DNA of 64,000 nt, from contig NZ_JAQIVH010000055.1 in NCBI RefSeq assembly GCF_028746185.1, positions 558,001 to 622,000 of the forward strand, in the 5' to 3' direction. Of the stretch, positions 51,001 through 59,230 are shown one piece after another. A model generated the notes under the pieces. That model had not been told where the DNA came from. It saw only the letters and a list, made by a program, of their open reading frames with translations, and did no database searches. The position numbers and the translations under genes were made by a program. Source of the stretch: Paenibacillus_E qinlingensis. GTDB taxonomy: Bacteria; Bacillota; Bacilli; Paenibacillales; NBRC-103111. Every line of letters starts with the position of its first letter. Within the stretch, counting starts at the first letter, position 1.

Positions 51001-53201
51001 GAACCTAAATTCATATGATTCACAATTTCAAGCAGGCGCTTCTCAATCTCATCTTGCGCCAGCTCCTTCAGCAGCATTCGAGCAATGCTCAAATGCATCT
51101 CAGGCAGCTTCACTTCTTCAACGGAGCCATACACAGCTTCTTGAATGGAATCATGAACAAACATAAACCGGATATCTCTCGCAGCCGCTTTCCCTTGTGC
51201 ATCGTTATAGAATTTATAATCTGTTCCTACAGGGATAATCAATCCATTCTGTATCGTCAATTCCAACTCTTGCAAAGCGTCAACGAAGGATTTCCCCATA
51301 ATAATACCCAATGCTTCCAAGTCAAAAGAAACACCTAAACAAGCAGCTAAGCGCAAGACATTTTGCGTGTTCGACGGCATCCGGTCTAATTTCTCAGCAA
51401 GAAGAAACATCAGATTATCTGTGATTCTAAGCTTTTGAATCTCGTTCATATCCCAGATCCAACGATTTTCCGTATAATTAAACGAGAGCAAATCTTGCTC
51501 ATGCAAGGCCGTCAGAAACTGTTTGACGAAAAATGGATTGCCCCCGGTTTTTTGCAAAATAAGCACAGCCAGCTCCGTAACTTGCTCCTCATCCGAAATC
51601 AAGGACTCGGCTACCAAGGTTTGAACATCCTCTAACTTCAACGCTTTTAACACGATTCGATCCAACACAAGATGCTGCGGTAGCTTATCTAGTAGTTGAA
51701 CATGCATAGAAGACAACCAATTCGTATCATATTCACCGCGATATGAACCAATAAACAAGAAATATTTCATTTGCGTATTGTTTAAAAGCAGATCCAAAAA
51801 TTGTAAAGATGCCGTATCTGCCCACTGCAGATCATCTAAGAATAGAACGATCGGACGATCCTTCCCCGAAAAAATCAACAAAAATTGTTGCAGCAAATAA
51901 TGCAGACGATTCTGTGTTTCTTTTTGCGGAAGCTGCTTCGCATTCGGCTGTTCGCCAATCAGTAAAGCTAACTCAGGCACAAGATCAACAATGACTTTAC
52001 CGCTCGTTCCTAAGACACTGAGCAACCGGTCACGGTACTCTTCGATTTGCCTATTCTTACCTGTCAACAGTTGTCTCACTAGCTCTCTCATCGCTTGTGA
52101 GAGCGCGTGATAGGATACATGCTGCTTATTCGGCTCGAATCTCCCTGAGAGGAACCACCCACGGTCCTTCATAATCATTTTCATCGTTTCAGCAATTAGG
52201 AAAGTCTTGCCAAATCCAGACTCTCCTGTAACCCATACAGCTTCCAATGAACCATGAATGGCTTGCTCATACACATGCAGCAATTTATCGATCTCTTTGT
52301 TTCGCCCATATAAACCTTGCGGAATCTGAAATCGATCCGTCATATCATACATCCCTACTGTAAAATCCTGAATATCCTCTCCAGCATTGATTCGCACTAG
52401 GCAATATTCAAGATCCTGTAGGATGCCATACGCACTTTGATAACGATCCTCGGCATTTTTGGAAAGCAGCTTCATGACCATATCTGAAATTGGTTGAGGA
52501 ATATCGCTCATAACTTGATTAGGCGGCGGAGGGGTCACAGCTAAATGCCCGTGAATTAATTCCACCGGGTCTTCCGATTCAAAAGGCAATTTCCCCGTCA
52601 ACATTTCATAGAACGTAACCCCTAACGAATAATAATCCGTCCGATAATCAATGATCCGATTCATTCGTCCTGTTTGCTCTGGGGACATGTATTGAAGCGT
52701 TCCCTCTAGCATTAAAGGGTCCAGCATCTCTTGCCGCTCTCTTGTAAAGGATGAAATGCTGAAATCCCCCAGCTTCATGATTTGTTTATCCCAATTCACG
52801 AAAATATTGCTTGGATTGATATCTTTATGTATGACATACCTTTTATGAACATCTCCAACAATCTTGACGATTTGAATGGCAGCCCTTAAGAAATCTTGAA
52901 TGGACTTTCTGAACATTGGGAATAAATGGGCTAATGCTTCGCCATCAAAATCTTCTAGAATCAAAGCAAAATTATTCTGGAATTTTGGAAGGGATAATGG
53001 TTTAAGCACACAGGGAATATCCAGCATCTTCCCTATCTCATACTCGCGCTTAAGTCTGGCAATATCCGAGGAAATCGGAAAATCAGAACGAAGTGTCTTA
53101 ATCATTACTTTCTCCATAGATTGCTTATGAACCGCACGATATAGGACCGTCCGTTCATCCTGGTGGATGGGTCTGATGTATTCAAAATCCGGAAAAATCA
53201 A
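48012..53201 (-). CDS. Hybrid Ser/Thr kinase, AAA ATPase and histidine kinase
   Basis: This 1729-residue protein combines a eukaryotic-type kinase (1 to about 270: VMIKTLRSD, HKDINPSNIFVN catalytic loop, GDFSI in place of DFG, YMSPEQTGR), an AAA ATPase module (about 297-600: WVTGESGFGKTFLI Walker A, IVLFLDDLQWAD Walker B), a long TPR-like helical part, a GAF domain (about 1385-1530), a HisKA with SNISHDLGTPLTSIQGY, and a HATPase_c (NIIYNAIKFS, VRVSDTGVGI, GSGLGLAIAKEI). It is of the cyanobacterial/fungal CHK1-like class and lacks a receiver domain. It lies 28 bases after an FAD desaturase-like gene. Its signal is unknown. Confidence 0.93.
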   Translation of the reverse strand: MIFPDFEYIRPIHQDERTVLYRAVHKQSMEKVMIKTLRSDFPISSDIARLKREYEIGKMLDIPCVLKPLSLPKFQNNFALILEDFDGEALAHLFPMFRKSIQDFLRAAIQIVKIVGDVHKRYVIHKDINPSNIFVNWDKQIMKLGDFSISSFTRERQEMLDPLMLEGTLQYMSPEQTGRMNRIIDYRTDYYSLGVTFYEMLTGKLPFESEDPVELIHGHLAVTPPPPNQVMSDIPQPISDMVMKLLSKNAEDRYQSAYGILQDLEYCLVRINAGEDIQDFTVGMYDMTDRFQIPQGLYGRNKEIDKLLHVYEQAIHGSLEAVWVTGESGFGKTFLIAETMKMIMKDRGWFLSGRFEPNKQHVSYHALSQAMRELVRQLLTGKNRQIEEYRDRLLSVLGTSGKVIVDLVPELALLIGEQPNAKQLPQKETQNRLHYLLQQFLLIFSGKDRPIVLFLDDLQWADTASLQFLDLLLNNTQMKYFLFIGSYRGEYDTNWLSSMHVQLLDKLPQHLVLDRIVLKALKLEDVQTLVAESLISDEEQVTELAVLILQKTGGNPFFVKQFLTALHEQDLLSFNYTENRWIWDMNEIQKLRITDNLMFLLAEKLDRMPSNTQNVLRLAACLGVSFDLEALGIIMGKSFVDALQELELTIQNGLIIPVGTDYKFYNDAQGKAAARDIRFMFVHDSIQEAVYGSVEEVKLPEMHLSIARMLLKELAQDEIEKRLLEIVNHMNLGSTLLSMDHELIQLLEFNYNAGRKAKSSNAYRSAIQYFNKALEVMDQIEGFEQEELGFAIRLEKSECLYLSGQAEEAETLYEQLLQGSLSNEQKLEVYNLQVVLHTNIGKHHQSIKVGLKALAEYGIRLSEAPSNMYIVMTYLNVRGLIGRRSTLELYDLPIMEDKFRMKLIDLMMSVAVSAYFVNTNLFVPFMLIMTKLALKYGNTPSMAYVYGAYGLILGSGFGDYQRGYQYGQLGERMNARFQSHQYRSKSYFSLGLFITPWVKSLRICLEQLKESFRCGIEDGDLVFAGYALTYQMLMKDFQGAVLAEVKEDLAKNYRILEQTNHHDTLLMLEMLRMLTLNLEGMSVNPILFGNHQEEEEQFVSKLKFHPNQVIIHVYSVKKMMLYYLFGYFEDAVKTGKSTELYQTASFGLFHIPENYFYYVLSIAAAFPELPSDEQKWLARRVKKMLRKMDKWAAHCPENYSHLTLLMHAEWHRVRGFGQLAEQGYESAIRQAREQGFIQHEAMACEIAGKYYKQSGREKFAKTYFVDAYFGYVNWGAKAKADDLRLRYPAYFTGRAESPDWATTKISDYSLQAIDFKTIMNTSRSLSSEVNLEQLIKRLMEIVTYSSGAERSILVLKDKDRLYVEAEMLASAGKDSCMVSSVLLESRDNVPQSVIQYVARMKEGIVLDDAEKSTLFSYDPYIRQAESKSIFCEPILHQGNLIGVFYLENNLIRNAFTSDRLDVIKLLSAQAAISIENARLYNDLESKVKERTNELILMETSRRDLLSNISHDLGTPLTSIQGYVEAILDDVIQEPEEQKKYLSVVHMRIVGIQRLITDLYQLSRLETKQFHFQLASTSCMTMIRQLFAKYELDTQNAGIAYTLNMAQMNAQDMLTVDVDRIEQVYANIIYNAIKFSTRGCSIQVQAQIRDQPRELVVRVSDTGVGISEEDLPHIFERFYKVSKSRSNSGGSGLGLAIAKEIVQYHGGQIWAESRLGQGCSISFSLPLHRI

Positions 53202-53229
53202 CCCTAATACCCCCTCACAAAATTGCCTG

Positions 53230-54885
53230 TCAAAACTTAAAATTTAAAACTTTACCAGTCCAAGGAAGTCCTTTATCGAATCGCTTCTTGTCCTTCTGTC
53301 GAAAAACCTTTAACACATCAATATTACCCATCTCGAATTTATACATATCCCATATTTCACATGGCGTCTCTGTGGATTCATCTTGTTTCAACAGCGCATT
53401 AACCGCACGTCTTGCTGCTTCATTAGCCCCCTCCATAGTCGCTAAATTCGTGTTCGTACGCACGTAATCTGACGCTAAGAAGAGATTCGGAATGCTCGTG
53501 TACGCTTCGGGCCGATCTTCCCACGTACCGACACGATTAATGAACAGAAGCGCATCATTCGTGCAAGCTTGTGCCACTTCATCATATTGAATGTCACTAT
53601 CCAAAAACCAGGAATGTAGAATCTCGTCCCTCAAAATAACAGCACCATCTACATTCAGACTTTCCTTCATCTGAGCCCAGACTTCTTCCTTAATTTCTTC
53701 GGGTGTACAATGCGTTGCTGGTTTACCATATAGAATACCAGGTGCATCCCAATCCGAAATATCTATGGATAGCACCCCTTTGACACTGCCATCTCCGTAT
53801 TCACTTAAATTCACATCTGGCCAGAATTGTTTCTGGGAAACGGAAGTTAACGACCATGGAGCATCCAAGTAAATCACATGTCCATGCGTTACGTGGACGT
53901 CTTCCCTTAAATAATATTGAATGCCATTCATCCAAGCGACCGAATCCACGAGCCTTTGAACCCCTTGAAGAGATGGATCCGCCTCGAGCATAGCTTCTGT
54001 AATGAGAGGCCCCATCACCTCAACCGGGAACGCTGCAATAAAGTAATCCGCTTCAATATGAATCGTTTCCCCGTTCTCCGTAATCTCCGCACTGCGGATA
54101 ACCCCGTCAACACAATGGATACGCTCAACTTTGGCATTTAAATGGTAGTCCACGCCACGCTCCTGCAGGAATGTCAACCACGGGTAGATCCATTTATCAT
54201 TCGTTGGGCCATTTAAGAGACGCACGAAGCTCTTCCCTGGTGTAGACAGATTAAGCGTCATCTGCGCTGCTACAGGCCCTACAGTTTGCGTACTTGCCAC
54301 TTTGGATTGGCAGGCAACCAACGTCTTGGTGAAACCTGCAAATATACGCTGGAAAGCAAGAGACTGCTTCTCCGCTTCTATGAAATCCCACCAATCGATT
54401 GTTTCATACTCCTCGCGAATACGCTCTTCACAGCTCGTCATGACTTGCCAAAGCTTTCGGCCATATTGCTCTAAATCTTCTTTCGTAAGACCCAGCTTAT
54501 GACTTATCAGTTCCTTCGCTAATACAATATTATCTTTGTTGACTACAATTTTGGCAGGGAGAGGCTGCAGTGGAGCTGTATTGGTAGCGATATCTAATCG
54601 CGTTACTTCCATTAAGTTATCGTAAACGGTTTTATTTTCATAAGGAATTCGTTTCAACGTATCAATGACATGTCGATAAAAGCGCGGGAATAAACGAAAG
54701 CCGTGTTCTCCCGGCAAATCTCTTCGTCCACCTTTACCACTACCTACATAAGGCATACTCCTTGCTTTCCCGCCTGGAATACTCTTAAACTCGTAAACAG
54801 ACACATCATATCCTCGTACGATCAGCTCATGAGCAGCACTCAATCCAGCAACACCGCCACCCAAAATTGCGACCTTTTTCAACAT
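53230..54885 (-). CDS. FAD-dependent oxidoreductase, carotenoid-desaturase-like
   Basis: The 551-residue protein has KKVAILGGGVAGLSAAHELIVRGYDVSVYEF for FAD, PGEHGFRLFPRFYRHVIDTLKRIP, and a C-terminal FLASDYVRTNTNLATMEGANEAARRAVNAL, the usual second FAD segment. It resembles phytoene/zeta-carotene desaturase and hydroxysqualene dehydroxylase relatives. No isoprenoid synthesis genes are nearby. It precedes the hybrid kinase by 28 bases on the same strand, so the two are probably co-transcribed. The substrate is unknown. Confidence 0.85.
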   Translation of the reverse strand: MLKKVAILGGGVAGLSAAHELIVRGYDVSVYEFKSIPGGKARSMPYVGSGKGGRRDLPGEHGFRLFPRFYRHVIDTLKRIPYENKTVYDNLMEVTRLDIATNTAPLQPLPAKIVVNKDNIVLAKELISHKLGLTKEDLEQYGRKLWQVMTSCEERIREEYETIDWWDFIEAEKQSLAFQRIFAGFTKTLVACQSKVASTQTVGPVAAQMTLNLSTPGKSFVRLLNGPTNDKWIYPWLTFLQERGVDYHLNAKVERIHCVDGVIRSAEITENGETIHIEADYFIAAFPVEVMGPLITEAMLEADPSLQGVQRLVDSVAWMNGIQYYLREDVHVTHGHVIYLDAPWSLTSVSQKQFWPDVNLSEYGDGSVKGVLSIDISDWDAPGILYGKPATHCTPEEIKEEVWAQMKESLNVDGAVILRDEILHSWFLDSDIQYDEVAQACTNDALLFINRVGTWEDRPEAYTSIPNLFLASDYVRTNTNLATMEGANEAARRAVNALLKQDESTETPCEIWDMYKFEMGNIDVLKVFRQKDKKRFDKGLPWTGKVLNFKF

Positions 54886-54974
54886 ACTTCCTCCTCATTT
54901 TGGTTTAATTTGTAAAAATTCATGATTTCTCTATCATATCATTTAGATCCTCTTACGCATAGAATAATCCTAGT

Positions 54975-55019
54975 AAAATAAAACCTTTCATAGCTGTGGT
55001 AATCAGCAATGAAAGGTTT
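54975..55019 (-). terminator. Terminator after the chemotaxis receptor gene
   Basis: AAACCTTTCATAGCTG and CAGCAATGAAAGGTTT pair with a small bulge; the minus strand continues TTATTTTA. Confidence 0.88.
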
Positions 55020-55031
55020 GTGCCATGCGTA

Positions 55032-57176
55032 TTAATCAAGTTGAAAATGAGTTAATGAATGCAGAAGCTCCTCGGAAATGTGATTCAATGTTGTTGAGGA
55101 GCGCTCAACTTCCTGGGTCGAGGCTGCTTGTTTCTGTAGTGACAAAGTAACATCTTGCGTGTATGAAGTGGTTTTCCTTGAAATCTGAACACTATCCTCC
55201 ATTGAGGCGGATACTTGCTGAGTACTCGCGGATATTTGCTCAGAAGCGGCAGAAACCTCCTGAATTTGCTCCGCCACCTGATCAACAGCATGCAAGATGG
55301 ATTCGAATACAATGCCCACCTTTGCGATAAGCACGCTCCCCTTATCTACTTCGTTAATCTCCAATTGTGCTTTCTCTACGACGGATTTGGAGCTGCTCTT
55401 CACTTTCGCTATCAACTGAACAATGCTCTTCGCAGAATTACTAGATTGATCAGCTAACTTCCTTACCTCCGTAGCGACCACCTGGAAACCCCTACCATGA
55501 TCACCCGCTCTTGCCGCTTCAATGGAAGCATTCAATGCGAGCAGTCGCGTTTGCTCAGAAATATCCGTGATCACGTCAAGCATTCGATCAATCTGCGTAG
55601 ATAAATCAACAAGCTCCGAAATCGTTGCTGCCGTTTCAGTTACTTTCAATTTAATCGAAGACATTTGGTGTACGGCTAGGTTCATATCTTCAAACCCTTG
55701 TCTGGCTTCAATCGCAGCTTCGTTGGCAGCTTCAGCGACGAATGAGGATGTTTCTGCAATGCGCTGTACCCCGGCAGCCACTTCATTCATGGCAAATGAG
55801 GTTTCCTCTGAACCTTTCATCAAGACCTCCGAGCCTTGCGCCATATTCGTCATGATAGACTGAATAGCCTTCGAATCAGCGGAGGTTTCTATCACATTCG
55901 ATTGAAGCTGCTTCGACGAGTCGAAAGCTCGCTGAACGACAAGTCGACTCTGGCGAATAACGCCTGTGAAGCTATCTGCGATGAGATTAAAGGCGTTCAC
56001 TACGCCGCTGAATTCATCCCTAGAGTGAGATAAGACACGCACTGTCATATTCCCTTGTACTAGAAGCTGTGAAGCTCGAGCAAGCTCGTCAATCCCCTTT
56101 TTCACAGATACATATAAAGCCATAAATAAATATGCCGCTAGAAGCAATACACCCAGCACAATAAGTGCGTCGATCACTAAACTTTTCGTATAAGCATCCA
56201 CACGTTGTTGTAGTAATTCCATTAACAAGCTAATCTGGTGCGTATACAGAGCTATTGCCGCCTCCTTGGATGAACGTGATGTAGCCGCGAATTCATTCGC
56301 CGTAATTTGAATAACACCCGTGTTGACCAGTTTCTCATCCAAAGCTCCGATTGTAGCAAGTGCAGACGAAACGTTCTTTTCATGCAATTCAAGACTCAAG
56401 GAGGCCATGTCAGGATTTAACTTCCTCAACTGTTCCCCAAACGATTGAATCTCTGTTAAAATAGACTTTCCTTCACCACTTAGATGAATTAATTCTTCTT
56501 GTTCCTCCGGGTTTTTGATTGACCGACGAGCAGCTACTTCGATCCCTTTACGCTCAATTTTCTCAAGATTATTCCAAAATGCAGGAAAAAGATGTACAGT
56601 AAAGTTTATGAGGGCGCTTGTGCCTTCATCTGGATCCAAATCCAGCTTCGCTTTCTGCTCAACGGCATGTATGAGTTGGATCACCTGTTGTTCCATTTGC
56701 TCATGTTGAAGTTCATAGTACTTCTGACTTAACCCAGCTACACTCGAAGAAATCGACTGCCATTGGCCCAAGATATCTAAAACAAGCTTCTCTTCAATCA
56801 ACGGTGTCTCGGTTTGACCCGCTTCCACTTTCAACCACGCCATGGTACGATCAATTTGTAGTTGTATGTTCTTTAAATCCAACTTATCTGATGGTTGAAC
56901 ACCGTCAGTGGAAGGTAACCCTTGTCCGAATTGATCCAATTGGATCAACAATTCACCCAATTCATGTTGAGTGGATATTCCTGACATTTCTAGTTTAGCT
57001 CTTTGCCTATTTTGCGTTGTCCCAGCTAATAATTGTTCAGCTAACAGCGTAATTGGAATCACGAACACACAACCTATAAGGAAAAATTTATGCGGGTAGC
57101 GCAGTTTATTCAAAAGGTAAATTGCAGGCTTAAATAACGTTGAAGCCAAGTTTTTATCCATTCGGTTATCTTTCAT
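55032..57176 (-). CDS. Methyl-accepting chemotaxis protein
   Basis: This 714-residue protein has a first membrane helix (FFLIGCVFVIPITLLAEQLL), a long helical sensor region (about 55-335), a second helix (VIDALIVLGVLLLAAYLFMALYV), a HAMP domain (ASQLLVQGNMTVRVLSHSRDEFSGVVNAFN) and an MCP signalling domain with the hairpin tip ITDISEQTRLLALNASIEAARAGDHGRGFQVVATEVRKLADQSS. ATG 57176 behind GGAGGGGTGG is chosen; the frame extends to 57305. It probably feeds CheA/CheW elsewhere on the chromosome. The stimulus is unknown. Confidence 0.94.
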   Translation of the reverse strand: MKDNRMDKNLASTLFKPAIYLLNKLRYPHKFFLIGCVFVIPITLLAEQLLAGTTQNRQRAKLEMSGISTQHELGELLIQLDQFGQGLPSTDGVQPSDKLDLKNIQLQIDRTMAWLKVEAGQTETPLIEEKLVLDILGQWQSISSSVAGLSQKYYELQHEQMEQQVIQLIHAVEQKAKLDLDPDEGTSALINFTVHLFPAFWNNLEKIERKGIEVAARRSIKNPEEQEELIHLSGEGKSILTEIQSFGEQLRKLNPDMASLSLELHEKNVSSALATIGALDEKLVNTGVIQITANEFAATSRSSKEAAIALYTHQISLLMELLQQRVDAYTKSLVIDALIVLGVLLLAAYLFMALYVSVKKGIDELARASQLLVQGNMTVRVLSHSRDEFSGVVNAFNLIADSFTGVIRQSRLVVQRAFDSSKQLQSNVIETSADSKAIQSIMTNMAQGSEVLMKGSEETSFAMNEVAAGVQRIAETSSFVAEAANEAAIEARQGFEDMNLAVHQMSSIKLKVTETAATISELVDLSTQIDRMLDVITDISEQTRLLALNASIEAARAGDHGRGFQVVATEVRKLADQSSNSAKSIVQLIAKVKSSSKSVVEKAQLEINEVDKGSVLIAKVGIVFESILHAVDQVAEQIQEVSAASEQISASTQQVSASMEDSVQISRKTTSYTQDVTLSLQKQAASTQEVERSSTTLNHISEELLHSLTHFQLD

Positions 57177-57413
57177 CCTGATCCACCCCTCCATTCGCGT
57201 CAATAATCCTGACACGAAACTTAATTTATGGACCCATCTTACAATGAATCCTATCAAAATACAGGCAATTCGAACTATTTTGATAAAATTCCACAAATTT
57301 TTCACTTAATTATGTGATTTTTTATAACGAGTACTCCTAAATTCCTATCTGCCTTCGAATCCTTTATAATAAAGGGTAAACCAATCATACACGCCAGAGA
57401 GGATGGTTATTCC

Positions 57414-58601
57414 ATGCCCGATCGAATAGGTACACGATACGTGCCAAGTACACAAATCGTCTCTTTCCCTCATGGAACTCTCCATTATGGTGATGATGTA
57501 TTTCTGACTCGCAAAGTATTACTGTATCGTAAAGCGCTTCGTCACAATCAACTTGGTGTCGATTACATAAGCTCACTTCAGGATAAAGCCGCGTTTATTC
57601 ACGATGGATTTCATCACATGTTGGATACATCTATCGCTCAGGATGCCGTCACCATTATTTTACAAGCCAAAAGTGGTTCGCTGTTTGCCCATACCATGTT
57701 CAAACGCAAATGGACCTATGCCGCCGTTGTCGCGATCATTAGCGACTTAGGAGTTTCGCTGTTGGATGCCATGGAAGACAAGATTACAGGCTTTTCCGTA
57801 CGTCCAGATAATTTATGGTTAACCGATCAGAATAAACTTTCCGTCATTAACTACTGGGAGGTAGATGAACCTCAAGAACAGGGAGCCGTTGGCCTGTGCC
57901 GCTTAATGATTCAGCTGCTCACAGGGAGTGAAACGATCTCCGATACATTCGAGGTTATGCACACGAGTCTGGAGCGCGCTTCAATTCCAAGCGCGACGAC
58001 AGAGCAGAAATTAGCTTTGATTCGCCTCATCAAATTTATTTGTCATGGGCAATCCTCGCTCTCCTCGCTCGTATTCGGACTGCGGAGTTTACCTCCAACT
58101 GTCCCTAGCAACAAAAGCAATATGGAAGCTGAACCGATTCCTGAGGGATCAACGGAAGTACTGCCAGTTGCACAATATGAGAGCCATACCCGTTCAAATC
58201 GTTCGGCTAAACTAATTGCGCTTGGCGCTGTCTCAGCACTCGTGGTAGGGGTTGTCTCTGTTTGGTATTTGTGGCCAGAGCCACGAGTCGTAGAAACTGT
58301 CGTCATTATTTCCCCGACGCCAACAAGCACGCCCATTGCTACCGCCAGTCCCAGCGCCACTGCCACCGCTAAACTAACGACCTTGAAAGAAGAGGGCGAG
58401 AGCACCGTCGTACCTAATCTTGTAGGCCAGACACAAGAGGCTGCAGAACAAATGGCACTAGCAGCTGGACTCCATTACAACTTTTTCATCGAAACAAGCA
58501 CGCTTGCTAAAGGTACAGTCACGAAACAAGATCCAAAAGCTGGAACGAATGGCTTGGTCGGGGATAATGTAACGTTTTGGGTGAGCAAGGGGGCACAATG
58601 A
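57414..58601 (+). CDS. Pseudokinase with a membrane helix and PASTA domain
   Basis: Residues 1 to about 220 resemble a degraded Ser/Thr kinase: the position of HRDxKPDN reads VRPDNLWLTDQNK, and DFG is replaced by INYWEV. No lysine-bearing VAIK motif or glycine loop is clear. One membrane helix follows (LIALGAVSALVVGVVSVWYLW, near 263-283), then a Thr/Pro-rich linker and one PASTA domain (VVPNLVGQTQEAAEQMALAAGLHYNFF, KGTVTKQDPKAGTNG) outside the cell. Real PASTA kinases such as PrkC have several PASTA repeats and intact catalysis. A TATAAT lies at 57365-57370. Confidence 0.8.
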   Translation: MPDRIGTRYVPSTQIVSFPHGTLHYGDDVFLTRKVLLYRKALRHNQLGVDYISSLQDKAAFIHDGFHHMLDTSIAQDAVTIILQAKSGSLFAHTMFKRKWTYAAVVAIISDLGVSLLDAMEDKITGFSVRPDNLWLTDQNKLSVINYWEVDEPQEQGAVGLCRLMIQLLTGSETISDTFEVMHTSLERASIPSATTEQKLALIRLIKFICHGQSSLSSLVFGLRSLPPTVPSNKSNMEAEPIPEGSTEVLPVAQYESHTRSNRSAKLIALGAVSALVVGVVSVWYLWPEPRVVETVVIISPTPTSTPIATASPSATATAKLTTLKEEGESTVVPNLVGQTQEAAEQMALAAGLHYNFFIETSTLAKGTVTKQDPKAGTNGLVGDNVTFWVSKGAQ

Positions 58602-58714
58602 GGAGATAATGAAGGTATGCATAGTTGAGAGTGCTGTACAGCACAAATGCGAGATAAGTTAAGCGAGCGTGCTGACAGGTCACAGGCGTGAGCCGGTTTC
58701 GTAGCATTTGGCCG

Positions 58715-58905
58715 TCATTAACTGGAAAACATACAGCTAATTCAGAGTAAATCAGCCTCATGTAACATTTAGACGGAAAAACTCCAGCTAATTATCGGGT
58801 TTCTGCAGATTTCGCAAGAAATGACCGAAAACAGCTGGAGTTTTTCCAGTTATTTTCCTTTTCGAAGAAATTACGAACTAAATAGATGGATATTTCCATC
58901 TATTT
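58715..58905. repeat. Intergenic repeat cluster with long inverted repeats
   Basis: The gene-free stretch 58602-59230 holds units of the same family as 13421-13620: TTAACTGGAAAACATACAGC at 58718, GGAAAAACTCCAGCT at 58775-58789, and its perfect 15-bp inverse AGCTGGAGTTTTTCC at 58833-58847. A separate hairpin, AAATAGATGG with CCATCTATTT, lies at 58880-58905. A dispersed repeat copy and the cysI terminator fill the rest. Confidence 0.75.
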
Positions 58906-59064
58906 CACATTAGATAGCCGACAAAGATATGGTGTTAGTTTCTGAACTGTCCACAAACCAATCTATCGAGCTACTCCAAAACACGTCCCCCACCAAAATC
59001 GCTCATTACACACAAACTAAGCATGTAGCAGCTACCTCGTCACGAAACACACTCAGCGCGGCAT

Positions 59065-59169
59065 GAGGAAACTTCTATCGAAGCACCTCGAGGATGAACG
59101 ACCGCGGTTTAAAGTTAGTTTTCATTGCCAATACGAATGTGTTCTTCCGAGTAGCGGGAACTTATCAAT
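59065..59169 (-). repeat. Dispersed intergenic repeat, copy 2
   Basis: Read on the minus strand this matches 12273-12375 with blocks TTGATAAGTTCCCGCTACTC, GGAAGAACACATTCGTATTGGC in two parts, and TCGTTCATCCTCGA. It lies just upstream of the cysI terminator on the plus-strand map and has no coding potential. Confidence 0.8.
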
Positions 59170-59181
59170 TCATATGTGGTG

Positions 59182-59220
59182 AAAAAAAAGCAGTTCAAGT
59201 CGCGTACGACTCGAACTGCT
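59182..59220 (-). terminator. Terminator after cysI
   Basis: AGCAGTTCAAGTCG pairs with CGACTCGAACTGCT (one mismatch) around CGTA. The minus strand continues with eight T. Confidence 0.93.
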
Positions 59221-59230
59221 CTTTCCATTT

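Noticed and set aside
53917..54141. Plus-strand ORFs inside the FAD oxidoreductase and hybrid kinase genes
   Set aside because: These are shadows of long, well-supported minus-strand genes.
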